DNA of 64,000 nucleotides from Sphingobium sp. TCM1 (lineage in GTDB: Bacteria; Pseudomonadota; Alphaproteobacteria; Sphingomonadales; Sphingomonadaceae), in assembly GCF_001650725.1 (NCBI RefSeq), contig NZ_LXVX01000001.1:1-64000 (forward strand). Direction: 5' to 3'. The translations under genes were made by a program, and so were the position numbers. The notes under the pieces are model-generated. The model had not been told where the DNA came from. It ran no database searches and saw nothing but the letters and a program-made list of their open reading frames with translations. Numbering within the stretch: position 1 is the stretch's first letter; each line of letters opens with the position of its first letter. Below, piece by piece: positions 35,044 to 44,055 of the stretch.

Positions 35044-35366
35044 TCGCGAGCGCGGGCTTCCTCTACCTGGGCCTTTTCGCCTTGGCCGCCAGCATGGATC
35101 GGCATCGGCGGACACTGGCTGGACCGTGGCACCGCCCCCCGGTCGCTCCGCTGCTTGCACCGACCGGATGGTGCCTGCTCGGCCTCTCGCTGCTCAGCAT
35201 CGCGCCCGGCTGGCATGGCGGCATCGGGCTGGTCAACTGGTGCGGACTGCTCCCGCTGGTGGCCGGGATCATGATGCTCGGCCTGACCTACCGCCCCGAA
35301 TGGCTGCGACCGGGCCTGGTCGTTGCGCTGCTACTGATCGCGGCCGGCGCAATGCTTCGCGCCTGA
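35040..35366 (+). CDS. DUF3325-like small membrane protein
   Basis: 108 residues with three or four hydrophobic segments. LYLGLFALAASMDRHRR, PTGWCLLGLSLLSIAPGW and GLVNWCGLLPLVAGIMMLGLTYRPEW fit DUF3325, again a family confined to siderophore-uptake operons. It starts by ATGA overlap with the PepSY gene and is the last gene of the unit, converging on the sensor kinase gene 3 bases away. Confidence 0.75.
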   Translation: MIASAGFLYLGLFALAASMDRHRRTLAGPWHRPPVAPLLAPTGWCLLGLSLLSIAPGWHGGIGLVNWCGLLPLVAGIMMLGLTYRPEWLRPGLVVALLLIAAGAMLRA

Positions 35367-35369
35367 CCG

Positions 35370-36734
35370 TCATTCCTTCATGTCGATGGTAGCGACGACG
35401 CCGCCATCCGTGGCATTGCGCAGCCGTACCGCGGCCTCGAAGCTCATAGCCAGCGACCGGGCGATGGTGAGGCCGATACCCGTGCCATGTCGTCCACCCG
35501 GCTGGCCGCTCGGCCCGCGCGTGAACGGCTCGAACATCTGGTCGATCTGATCGGCGGGGATGCCGGGTCCATGGTCGCGCACCTGAATGAGAAGCCGCCC
35601 GCCAGCCCGCGCGCAATTGATGTCGGCGCTGCCCCCATATTTGACGGCATTGTCGACCAGATTGGCAATGCAGCGACTGAGCGCATTGGGCTTGACCCGC
35701 ACCGACCCGCCGCAGCCCCCGGTAAAGCGTACCGGCGCGCCCAGATCCTGCGCATCCTCGACCATGCTCGCAAGGAGCGAGTCGATGTCGACCATCGACC
35801 ATTCCTCCCGCGATTCCGCGCTGCTGGCAAGGTCGAGCCCCTCGCGCACCAAGGTCAGCATCGCATGATGATCGGCCAGCAACCGCTCACGCAGTTCGAC
35901 ATTTTCCACCAGTTCCAGCCGCAGCCGCATCCGCGTCAGCGGCGTCTGGAGGTCATGGCTGATCGCCGCGAGCAATTGCGTCCGCTCGGCAAAGCCGGCG
36001 CGGGCGCGGCGCTGCATAAGGTTGAAGGTCGACAAGGCGGCACGTACTTCCTCCGGGCCGGTTTCCGGCACGTCCTGCGGATCGAGCGACAGGGAGAAAG
36101 CCTCCGCGGCGCGTTCCAGCCGGCGCAGCGGCTTGGCCACGAAGCGCGCAACCAATATCCCCAGCCCGGCCGAAGCGGCGATAATGACCAGCAGATAGAG
36201 CGGGTTGAAGATGGTGCTGGGCGGTTTGGCGATGCGGGGGAAGGTCAGTGCCATTGCGCGCCGCTGTCCGCCAATATCGGTGAAGCGCACGATCCAGCAA
36301 TCCGGGCGCGGCGCGTCTACCAGGCCGGCAGCCCGGTCCTTCCGGTCATTCGGGGGGAAGCACAGGCCAACGGGAACCTGTCCGGCTTCGGGCTGCGACT
36401 GTATCCCGAACCGCTCCTTCAGCGACGCTTCAAGATCGGCATCCGGGTTGCTGAGCGATACGCCATCGGGCGCGGGATAGGCGCCGACGATATTGTGCGT
36501 GGCCATCATCGCTTCCACCCGCGCCGGATCGCGGCGCAGCCTGGCGGCGATATCGACCGCACTCGCCACCACGCGCTGTCGTCGCACGCGTTCGAAGTCG
36601 TGATGGCGCGTCTGCTCCGCAACCAGCAACGCGATGATCGCCGCGACCGACATGCCGAGCGTAAGGATCAGAAAGATCTGGCCGGCCATGGTTCCGAAAA
36701 AGGCGCGCACGCGGGCAATCGGCCGCATCTTCAT
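35370..36734 (-). CDS. Sensor histidine kinase of the efflux-associated pair
   Basis: 454 residues from the ATG at 36734, which overlaps the regulator stop (ATGA). Two transmembrane helices (about 16-40 and 170-192) enclose a periplasmic sensor of about 130 residues containing two Cys. HAMP, dimerisation and ATPase domains follow. The phosphorylated His is residue 260 in ISHDLQTPLTRMRLRLE. The N box is NLVDNAVKYGG, and the G boxes are DHGPGIP and GTGIGLTIARSLA. It resembles EnvZ/RstB-type kinases that pair with OmpR-type regulators. Its place next to an RND pump suggests envelope or toxic-compound sensing. Confidence 0.92.
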   Translation of the reverse strand: MKMRPIARVRAFFGTMAGQIFLILTLGMSVAAIIALLVAEQTRHHDFERVRRQRVVASAVDIAARLRRDPARVEAMMATHNIVGAYPAPDGVSLSNPDADLEASLKERFGIQSQPEAGQVPVGLCFPPNDRKDRAAGLVDAPRPDCWIVRFTDIGGQRRAMALTFPRIAKPPSTIFNPLYLLVIIAASAGLGILVARFVAKPLRRLERAAEAFSLSLDPQDVPETGPEEVRAALSTFNLMQRRARAGFAERTQLLAAISHDLQTPLTRMRLRLELVENVELRERLLADHHAMLTLVREGLDLASSAESREEWSMVDIDSLLASMVEDAQDLGAPVRFTGGCGGSVRVKPNALSRCIANLVDNAVKYGGSADINCARAGGRLLIQVRDHGPGIPADQIDQMFEPFTRGPSGQPGGRHGTGIGLTIARSLAMSFEAAVRLRNATDGGVVATIDMKE

Positions 36735-37459
36735 GTATAGTCGACCCCGCTTGCCAGCACATATCCCTCGCCGCGCACGGTCAGGATCAGTTCGTCGCCG
36801 CCGGCCACCCCGGCCAGCTTCTGCCGCAGCCTGCTCACCTGCAGGTCGATCGACCGATCGAAAGCGGCCGTTGCGCGCCGTTCGGGAAGCAAGGTCTCGC
36901 GCGCGAGGACGACATTGGGCTCCTCGATGAAGCGACTGAGCAGGCGGAACTCCGCCGACGACAGCATCACGAGACGATCGTCGGGCGCGACCAGCCGGCG
37001 CTGCTGCAGATCGAGCCGCCATGGACCGAAATGGGCATAGCGCATCGTGCCGCCACGCGGCGCAGGCTCGCTGCGTGCACGCCGCAACAGGTTGCGGATA
37101 CGCACCAGCAATTCGCGCGGCTCGAACGGCTTGGTCAGATAATCGTCGGCGCCCAATTCCAGTCCCAGCACCCGATCGATCGCGCTGCCGCGTGCGGTAA
37201 CCATGATGATCTGCACCTCGGCTCCTTCGGCCCGCAATTCGCGACAGAGCAAAAGGCCATCGCCATCGGGGAGGTTGAGGTCCAGCACGATCAGATCGAC
37301 CGGATGTTCACGCAGCGTCTGGCGCAGTTCGGCCAGGCTGGAGGCTGACAAAAGCCTGTAATTTTCCTGCTGCAGCTGCCCGACGATGAGTTCGCGTATA
37401 TCCGCATCATCATCGACCACCAGCACGGTGGCGGGCCGGGTAAGGGATGAGTCCACCAT
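36731..37459 (-). CDS. OmpR-family response regulator
   Basis: 242 residues. The receiver domain has the acidic pocket VVDDDAD (residues 14-20), the phosphorylated Asp60 in IVLDLNLPDGDG, the Thr in VTARG and the Lys in LTKPFEPRELL. A winged-helix trans_reg_C domain follows (about 130-235), with VMLSSAEFRLLSRFIEEPNVVLARETLL and DLQVSRLRQKL. It is divergent from the RND operon. Three direct GATACR repeats with 10-base period lie between the genes and look like its binding site. Confidence 0.95.
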   Translation of the reverse strand: MVDSSLTRPATVLVVDDDADIRELIVGQLQQENYRLLSASSLAELRQTLREHPVDLIVLDLNLPDGDGLLLCRELRAEGAEVQIIMVTARGSAIDRVLGLELGADDYLTKPFEPRELLVRIRNLLRRARSEPAPRGGTMRYAHFGPWRLDLQQRRLVAPDDRLVMLSSAEFRLLSRFIEEPNVVLARETLLPERRATAAFDRSIDLQVSRLRQKLAGVAGGDELILTVRGEGYVLASGVDYT

Positions 37460-37814
37460 GTCGTCTTCCTAGCGGATCATTCGCCGAAAGTCTGCGCCGC
37501 GTCACGCGCGATACAGGCTGATACAAAGCGATACGAAGGATATATGGGCCGCAACAGGTCGACCCAATCCGAAAACAAGTCAGGCTATGACGTGACGGGC
37601 AAAATGGTGATGAGACGCTGTCGGCTTCCCTCCGCCGACGCAAAGCGGAGCCCTTGCGATGACCTTCCAGCCAATCCGGCCGGAAACCCATGACGGAAAG
37701 TCCGGATCGCCGGCGCACACCCCCTCCCCCCTGTGCGCCCGATCCGCCCTCCTTCCGTTCCGGGTGGCATCGCAGGGGCCCGTAAGGCGCGCGCCAAGGA
37801 CCGATATACATACC
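37460..37814. other. Divergent regulatory region, response regulator / RND efflux
   Basis: No gene is supported. The in-frame extension upstream of the adaptor start (37659-37814) lacks signal-peptide character and is not counted. The region holds the GATAC direct repeats (37510-37535) and a following ATATAT stretch that may serve as a -10. Confidence 0.5.
37510..37535. promoter_or_regulatory. Three 10-bp-spaced direct repeats, response-regulator site
   Basis: GATACA (37510), GATACA (37520) and GATACG (37530) recur at exactly 10-base intervals, so they lie on one face of the helix. Tandem direct repeats with 10-11 base period are the usual OmpR/PhoB-type sites. They sit 51 bases upstream of the regulator start and about 280 bases upstream of the pump genes. 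Confidence 0.6.
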
Positions 37815-38948
37815 ATGCCGATCTCCAATCCTGTCCTGAGCCTTCGGGTCGCACCGATTGCCTTGTCTATGCTGCTTGCCGCATGTGGCCAGCAACAGGC
37901 TCCCAGGAAAGGACCGGTGGAAGTCGGCGTCGTGACGCTCGCTACACAGAATGTCACCGTGGCGAGCGAGTTGCCGGGCCGGACCGTCTCCACGATGATG
38001 TCGGAAGTCCGGCCCCAGGTCGCAGGGGTCATCCAGCAGCGCCTCTTCACCGAAGGATCGATGGTGAACGCCGGTCAGCCGCTATACCGGATCGACCAGC
38101 GCCTCTACCGCGCCTCCCGCGACGAGGCACTCGCAACGCTCGCCAGCGCCGAGGCGACCGCCGCCGCCGCGCAGGCCAAGGCACAGCGCTATCGTAGCCT
38201 GGGCGCGACCGAAGCCGTCAGCGCGCAGGATCGCGACGATGTGATCGCGACCGCGCGCCAGGCTGCGGCGGCGGTGCAGCAGGCCAGGGCCAGCCTCCAG
38301 ACGAGCAATGTGAACCTCGAGTTCACGCTGGTTCGCGCGCCGATCAGCGGCCGGATCGGCCGCACGCTCTTTACCCCTGGCGCGCTGGTGACGGCAAGCC
38401 AAACAGACCCGCTGACCACCATCCAGCAGCTCGACCCCATCTATGTCGACGTCACCCAGTCCAGCGCGCAGTTGCTGCAATTGCGACGCTCGCTCGCGGC
38501 AGGCACGACGCTGCCTGCCAGCGCGACCATCCGCCTCAAGCTGGACGACGGCACCGATTATCCGCTGGAAGGCCGGATCGAGTTCGCCGAACCGATCGTC
38601 GACGTGAACAGCGGGACAGTGACGTTGCGCGCCCGCTTCCCGAATCCTGACGGACTGCTGTTGCCCGGCATGTTCGTGCGCGTCGCCGCGCCCCAATCGG
38701 TCGTTCCAGGCGCCATTCTCGCGCCCCAACAGGGCATCACGCGCGATCCCAAGGGCAATGCGACCGCGCTGGTCGTGAGCAAGGCGAACAAGGTCGAGCG
38801 CCGCACCGTCACCGCTGCGCAAGCGATCGGCGACAAGTGGCTCATCACCAGCGGACTGAAGGCTGGCGACAGGCTTATCGTGGAGGGCACCGACAAGGTG
38901 AAGCCCGACGACCAGGTCAAGCCGGTCGCCGTCGCGGCGTCGAAATAG
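37815..38948 (+). CDS. RND efflux periplasmic adaptor (AcrA/MexA type)
   Basis: 377 residues from the ATG at 37815. A lipoprotein signal has SMLLAACGQQ with Cys24, so it is anchored to the inner membrane. The hallmark pieces are VRPQVAGVIQQRLFTEGSMVNAGQPLYRID (first lipoyl half), a helical hairpin rich in Ala and Gln (about 95-165), and FTLVRAPISGRIGRTLFTPGALVT (second lipoyl half). The beta-barrel and membrane-proximal domains follow. It links the AcrB-type pump to the outer-membrane channel encoded downstream. Confidence 0.95.
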   Translation: MPISNPVLSLRVAPIALSMLLAACGQQQAPRKGPVEVGVVTLATQNVTVASELPGRTVSTMMSEVRPQVAGVIQQRLFTEGSMVNAGQPLYRIDQRLYRASRDEALATLASAEATAAAAQAKAQRYRSLGATEAVSAQDRDDVIATARQAAAAVQQARASLQTSNVNLEFTLVRAPISGRIGRTLFTPGALVTASQTDPLTTIQQLDPIYVDVTQSSAQLLQLRRSLAAGTTLPASATIRLKLDDGTDYPLEGRIEFAEPIVDVNSGTVTLRARFPNPDGLLLPGMFVRVAAPQSVVPGAILAPQQGITRDPKGNATALVVSKANKVERRTVTAAQAIGDKWLITSGLKAGDRLIVEGTDKVKPDDQVKPVAVAASK

Positions 38949-38958
38949 GAGTCGCGCC

Positions 38959-41900
38959 TTGCTGAGCCGCTATTTCATCGACCGGCCGATCTTTGCCTGG
39001 GTCATCGCCATCGGCATCATGCTCGCCGGCCTTGGCTCGATGCTGTCGCTGCCTATTGCCCAATATCCCGACATCGCGCCACCCGGCGTGGGCATCAGTG
39101 CCACCTATCCCGGCGCCTCTGCCGAAACCGTTGAAACCAGCGTCACCCAGGTCATCGAACAGCAGCTGACCGGCATCGACGGCCTGATGTATTTTTCCTC
39201 CTCCTCGACGGCGACGGGCCAGTCTCGCATCACCGTCACCTTCGAGAAGGGGACTGACCCCGACACAGCTCAGGTGCAGGTCCAGAACCGGGTGCAGCAG
39301 GCGCTCAACCGGCTGCCCAACGCCGTGCAGCAGCAGGGGCTGACCGTCACCAAGCAACAGACCGACTTCCTGATGCTGGTCGGCCTCTACGATGAAACCG
39401 ACACCGCGACCCAAGCCGACATAGCCGACTATCTGGTCAATAATTTCCAGGATTCCATCGCGCGCATCGACGGGATCGGCGCAACCCAGATTTTCGGCTC
39501 GCAATATGCGATGCGGATCTGGCTGGACCCCTACAAGCTGGCGGCCGTCAAGTTGATGCCGTCGGATGTCGAAACCGCGATCCGGGCACAGAATATCGAA
39601 GTGTCGGCCGGCCAGATCGGCGCCGATCCTGCCCCCGCCGGGCAGCAGATCAATGCGACCGTAACGGCGCGCGCGCGGCTCCAGACTCCCGAACAGTTCC
39701 GCAAGATCATCGTCAAGACGCAGAGCGACGGATCGATCGTCCATCTGTCGGACGTCGCGCGGGTCGAACTCGGCAACGAAAGCTACACCACCGCCGCGCG
39801 GCTCAACGGCCATCCGGCCTCAGGCATAGCACTGCAACTCGCGCCCGGCGCGGACGCGCTCAAGACCGCCGAACTGGTCAAGGCCAGGGTCGCGGAACTG
39901 TCCGCGGGCCTGCCCCATGGCTACAAGGTCGTCTTTCCGCGCGACACCACGCCGTTCATCAAGCTGTCGGTCGAGGAAGTCATCCAGACCCTGATCGAGG
40001 CCGTCGCCCTGGTCGTGGTGGTCATGTATGTTTTCCTCCAGAGCTGGCGCGCCACCCTCATTCCCGCCATCGCCGTGCCGGTCGTGCTGCTCGGCACCTT
40101 CGGCATTCTTGCGCTGTTCGGATATTCGATCAACACGTTGACCCTGTTCGGCATGGTGCTGTCCATCGGCCTGCTGGTCGACGACGCCATCGTCGTCGTC
40201 GAGAATGTCGAGCGCATCATGGAGGAGGAAGGGCTTTCCCCGCGTGACGCGACGATCAAGTCGATGACGGAAATCGGCAGTGCGCTGGTGGGCATTGCGC
40301 TCGTTCTTTCCGCCGTGTTGCTGCCCATGGCTTTCTTCGGCGGGTCTACGGGCGTCATTTATCGGCAATTCTCGATCACCATCATATCCTCGATGCTGCT
40401 CTCGGTGGTCGTCGCGCTGGTGCTATCGCCCGCCCTCTGCGCTACCTTGCTGAAGGCGTCGGCCGAGGAAAGACGGCACCAGGGCTGGGCGGGCAAGTTC
40501 AACCGCTGGTTCGAACGGATGACCGGTGGCTATATCCGCCGCACCGAACGGGTGATGACCCGGCGCACGCTGTTCTGGGGTTTTTATGTCGTCGTGCTGG
40601 CCGTGCTGGTCCTGCTCTTCGTAAGGCTGCCGTCCAGCTTCCTGCCCGTCGAGGATCAGGGCCAGGTGATGGTGCAGGTGACGCTGCCCGCCGGCGCCAA
40701 ATCCGGCCGCACGGCCGCCGCGATCGACCAGGTGCAGAATTATTTCCTGAACGACGAGAAGGACAATGTCGCCTTCGCCTTCATCATGACGGGCTTCAGC
40801 TTCCAGGGTTCGGGCGAGAATGTCGGCCAGGGCTTCATCAACCTGGCACCATGGGACGACCGAAAGGGCGCAACCAACACCGCCGGCGCCATCGCCGGCC
40901 GCGCGACCAAGGAATTGGCAGCGATCCGCGATGCGAGAGTGCTGGCGATGACGCCGCCTTCCATCCGTGGGCTCGGCCAGTCCAACGGCTTCACCTTCGA
41001 ACTGCTCAACAGCGGCGGCCTGAGCCGTGAACGCTTCCTCGAACTGCGCAACCAGTTGCTCGCCGCCGCGCAGAAGGACCCGATGCTGGCCGGTGTGCGG
41101 GCCGCATCCCTGGAGGACACCCCTCAGCTCAAGGTCGATGTCGATACCGAGAAACTGGCGGTCCTGGGTCTGACCCAGGCCGATGTCGACGATGTGCTGA
41201 GTTCGGCCTGGGGCAGCACCTATGTCAACGACTTCGTCGATCGCGGCCGGGTGAAGCGCGTCTACATGCAAGCCGATGCGCCCTATCGGGCATTGCCGAG
41301 CGACCTCGACAACTGGATGGTACGTTCCAGCAGCACCGGCGAAATGGTGCCATTCTCCGCCTTCGCCACCACGCGCTGGACGATGGGACCGAGTACGGTG
41401 TCGCGCTTCAACGGCCTCTCTTCCTTCGAAATCCAGGGCCAGGCCGGCGACGGCGCCAGTTCGGGCGAGGCGATGGACCGGATGGTCGCGTTGCAGAAGC
41501 AGCTTCCTGCCGGAACCAGCTATGCGTGGAGCGGCCTGTCCTATCAGGAACAATTGTCCGGCGGCCAGGCTCCGCTGCTCTATGGCCTGTCGGTGCTGGT
41601 GGTCTTCCTTTGCCTCGCTGCTCTTTACGAAAGCTGGTCGATCCCGCTCGCGGTGCTGCTCGTGATTCCCCTGGGCCTGGTCGGCGCAGTCATCGCAGTG
41701 TGGGCGCGTGGGCTTGAAAACAATATCTTCTTCCAGGTGGGCCTGCTCACCACCATGGGGCTGGCCGCGAAGAATGCGATCCTGATCGTGGAATTTGCCG
41801 AATTGGCGCATCATGAAGGCAAAAATGCCTGGGATGCAGCGCTGGAGGCTGCGCGGCTGCGCTTCCGCCCGATCCTGATGACCAGCCTGGCCTTCATCGC

Positions 41901-42111
41901 CGGCGTGATCCCGCTCGCCATCGCCACCGGCGCGGGCGCGCAGAGCCGGGTCGCCATCGGCACTGCAGTGATCGGTGGCATGACGACGGCCACGGTGCTG
42001 GCCATCTTCTTCGTGCCGCTCTTCTTCCTCACCATCGCCCGCCTGTTCGGCGCCGACAAGCGTCAGGCTCCGCCTTCCGGCGAAGTGCCGGCCGCAGGAG
42101 TGCCGGCATGA
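38959..42111 (+). CDS. RND efflux inner-membrane transporter (AcrB/MexB type)
   Basis: 1050 residues, the usual AcrB length. The start is a TTG at 38959, with AGGAG 8 bases upstream; the encoded LSRYFIDRPIFAWVIAI is the standard family N-terminus. Twelve transmembrane helices can be seen. The proton-relay Asp pair lies in GLLVDDAIVVVENVERIMEEEG near residue 410, and the relay Lys in LAAKNAILIVEFAE near residue 940. HAE-1 family porter domains lie between. The pump would export hydrophobic compounds; phenolics are plausible here. Confidence 0.96.
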   Translation: MLSRYFIDRPIFAWVIAIGIMLAGLGSMLSLPIAQYPDIAPPGVGISATYPGASAETVETSVTQVIEQQLTGIDGLMYFSSSSTATGQSRITVTFEKGTDPDTAQVQVQNRVQQALNRLPNAVQQQGLTVTKQQTDFLMLVGLYDETDTATQADIADYLVNNFQDSIARIDGIGATQIFGSQYAMRIWLDPYKLAAVKLMPSDVETAIRAQNIEVSAGQIGADPAPAGQQINATVTARARLQTPEQFRKIIVKTQSDGSIVHLSDVARVELGNESYTTAARLNGHPASGIALQLAPGADALKTAELVKARVAELSAGLPHGYKVVFPRDTTPFIKLSVEEVIQTLIEAVALVVVVMYVFLQSWRATLIPAIAVPVVLLGTFGILALFGYSINTLTLFGMVLSIGLLVDDAIVVVENVERIMEEEGLSPRDATIKSMTEIGSALVGIALVLSAVLLPMAFFGGSTGVIYRQFSITIISSMLLSVVVALVLSPALCATLLKASAEERRHQGWAGKFNRWFERMTGGYIRRTERVMTRRTLFWGFYVVVLAVLVLLFVRLPSSFLPVEDQGQVMVQVTLPAGAKSGRTAAAIDQVQNYFLNDEKDNVAFAFIMTGFSFQGSGENVGQGFINLAPWDDRKGATNTAGAIAGRATKELAAIRDARVLAMTPPSIRGLGQSNGFTFELLNSGGLSRERFLELRNQLLAAAQKDPMLAGVRAASLEDTPQLKVDVDTEKLAVLGLTQADVDDVLSSAWGSTYVNDFVDRGRVKRVYMQADAPYRALPSDLDNWMVRSSSTGEMVPFSAFATTRWTMGPSTVSRFNGLSSFEIQGQAGDGASSGEAMDRMVALQKQLPAGTSYAWSGLSYQEQLSGGQAPLLYGLSVLVVFLCLAALYESWSIPLAVLLVIPLGLVGAVIAVWARGLENNIFFQVGLLTTMGLAAKNAILIVEFAELAHHEGKNAWDAALEAARLRFRPILMTSLAFIAGVIPLAIATGAGAQSRVAIGTAVIGGMTTATVLAIFFVPLFFLTIARLFGADKRQAPPSGEVPAAGVPA

Positions 42112-43472
42112 CGCGCACGCTTCTGCCGATTGGCGCCGCGCTCCTGCTGGCCGGCTGCAACATGGCTCCGCATTATCAACGCCCCGCCCCGCCGGTGCCT
42201 GCGACCTTGCCGACGGGGGCGGCCTACGCCGTCCGGCCCGATGGTCAAGCCGGACTGCCCTGGACGCAGCTGGTGCAGGAGGCCAGGCTCAGAACGGTGA
42301 TCGAGCGGGCGCTGGCGAACAATCGCGACCTGCGCGCAGCGCTCGCCAACGTCCAGTCGGCCCGCGCTCAATATCGCGTCCAGCGCGCCGCCCAGTTGCC
42401 GACGCTCACCGCTGATGCGGCCGCCGGGTTTGCCCGGCAGAATGGCGCACGGCAGAACAGCTACAGCGCGGAGGTGGGCTTCAGCGCTTTCGAAATCGAT
42501 CTGTTCGGCCGGGTCCGCAACCTGACGGAATCAGCGCTGGAAACTTATCTGGCGACCGAAGAGGGCGCGCGGTCGACCCGGATTACCCTGATTGCCGAAA
42601 CGGCGGCGGCCTATGCGACCATGGCGGCGGATCAGGAGTTGCTGGCCCTTTCCCGCCAGACGCAAGCCAGCGCGCAGCGGACGCTCGACCTCACCCGCTC
42701 GCTGAACGCCGCAGGCCTTGCAGGCAAGCTGGACGTCCATCAGGCGGAAACCACGGTCGAACAAGCCGCTTCCGACGTAGCGGCCAATATCACGCAGGTG
42801 GCGCAGGACCGGAACGCGCTGGACCTTCTCGCCGGCGCGCCAGTTGAAGACGCGCTGCTCCCTGTTTCGCTCGACAGCCTGATCGCCGGCATCGCAAAGG
42901 TGCCGGCGGGCCTGTCTTCCACCATATTGCTCCAGCGGCCCGACGTGCTTCAGGCAGAACATCAGCTGAAGGCCGCAAATGCCGATGTCGGCGCGGCGCG
43001 CGCGGCGATATTCCCGAAGATCAGCCTCACTTCGGCGATCGGCGTAGCCAGTTCCGCGCTCTCCGCGCTGTTCACAGGTGACGCCTTCGCCTGGTCGGCC
43101 AGTCCGTCCGCCGGCCTGCCGATCTTCGGCGGCCCCAACCGCGGCAATCTCGACTATAGCAAGGCGCAGCGCGACCTTGCCCTCGCCCAATATGAGAAGG
43201 CGATCCAGACCGCCTTCCAGGAGGTGGCAGACGCGCTGGCGCGGGACGGAACGATCGACGCGCAACAGTCGGCGCAGCGACGACTGGTGGCGGCGAGCGG
43301 CCGCGCCTATGATCTGGCCGACCAGCGCTATCGTGCCGGGATCGACACGTTCCTGACGGCACTCACCAGCCAGCGAACCCTCTACGGAGCGCGTCAATCG
43401 GCGATCGCGACGGACCTGGCGCTGGTGAGCAACCGCATCCTGCTCTACCGCGTCATCGGTGCGGATCAATAG
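42108..43472 (+). CDS. RND efflux outer-membrane channel (OprM/NodT type)
   Basis: 454 residues, overlapping the pump gene by ATGA. A lipobox is visible at ALLLAGCNMAP with Cys17. It has the two repeated helical and strand units of the TolC family (for example LRAALANVQSARAQYRVQRAAQLPTL and VLQAEHQLKAANADVGAARAAIFPKISL). The ending SNRILLYRVIGAD is close to the OprM-type pattern of a helix before the C-terminus. It completes a tripartite exporter with the two preceding genes. Confidence 0.94.
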   Translation: MTRTLLPIGAALLLAGCNMAPHYQRPAPPVPATLPTGAAYAVRPDGQAGLPWTQLVQEARLRTVIERALANNRDLRAALANVQSARAQYRVQRAAQLPTLTADAAAGFARQNGARQNSYSAEVGFSAFEIDLFGRVRNLTESALETYLATEEGARSTRITLIAETAAAYATMAADQELLALSRQTQASAQRTLDLTRSLNAAGLAGKLDVHQAETTVEQAASDVAANITQVAQDRNALDLLAGAPVEDALLPVSLDSLIAGIAKVPAGLSSTILLQRPDVLQAEHQLKAANADVGAARAAIFPKISLTSAIGVASSALSALFTGDAFAWSASPSAGLPIFGGPNRGNLDYSKAQRDLALAQYEKAIQTAFQEVADALARDGTIDAQQSAQRRLVAASGRAYDLADQRYRAGIDTFLTALTSQRTLYGARQSAIATDLALVSNRILLYRVIGADQ

Positions 43473-44055
43473 CTCACTCTTCTCCCGGCAATTTGGTCAA
43501 GATCAGGCGCGCGCATGAAGCCGTACTGCGCCGTATCATTTGACTGCCCCCTATTTCTCCCCCTTCCCGTCCCGTGCGCCCATGCTATGATCGGGTGAAT
43601 AAGAGGATGGAGAGGGCCATGCTGTTTCTGGCACGGTGTCTGGATTGGATTTGCAACGCCTTCGCGTCTGGAGCGCAGGACGAACTGCGCCTCAACCAAT
43701 TGATCTGCCCACTCACCAGGCGCAATCCGCACGCCGATGACGCGGCGCAACGACGTTGATCCCATCGCGACCAGCAGTATAGACTTTTCGGCGCTACCGC
43801 CACGAGCGTGGCTGATCATTGAAATGACGCACAAAAAAAGGGCCGATCCGAAGACCAGCCCGTGAAAGTTTTAGGAGAGGATGCCTGAAAGGCAGGTTTC
43901 TTTTCGTTCAAATGACGTTTTGCTGCAAGTGCGAAAAATTCGTTCGTGATTGCAAAATGTGCATCCGTAGCAGAACGCTACGCTTTCCGTAGGGGCAGTG
44001 GATCAAGGCGATCGCCGGCAAGATGCGGGCCGACGGTCTATCGAGCGCGAATCAG
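43473..44055. other. 583-base intergenic region, no convincing gene
   Basis: A possible short plus-strand frame (about 43610-43759) has an AAGAGG site but no recognisable product, and it competes with an opposite frame. A 22-codon frame at 43882 overlaps a 5-bp hairpin (43882-43894) followed by TTTCTTTT. Another hairpin (43966-43982, arms CGTAGC/GCTACG) lies downstream of the leftward MFS gene. None can be called with confidence. Confidence 0.4.

Noticed and set aside
38959-38961. TTG start of the AcrB-type pump as a possible error
   Set aside because: The encoded N-terminus matches the family exactly at this codon and AGGAG is correctly spaced, so TTG is accepted rather than flagged as damage.
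43574-43759. Possible 50-60 residue protein in the gap after the efflux operon
   Set aside because: No recognisable family or signal, and an opposite frame covers the same bases. Kept only as a note in the intergenic entry.
43882-43947. 22-codon plus-strand frame preceded by AGGAGAGG
   Set aside because: The site abuts the ATG with almost no spacing, and the same bases form a small hairpin followed by TTTCTTTT. Coding cannot be supported.
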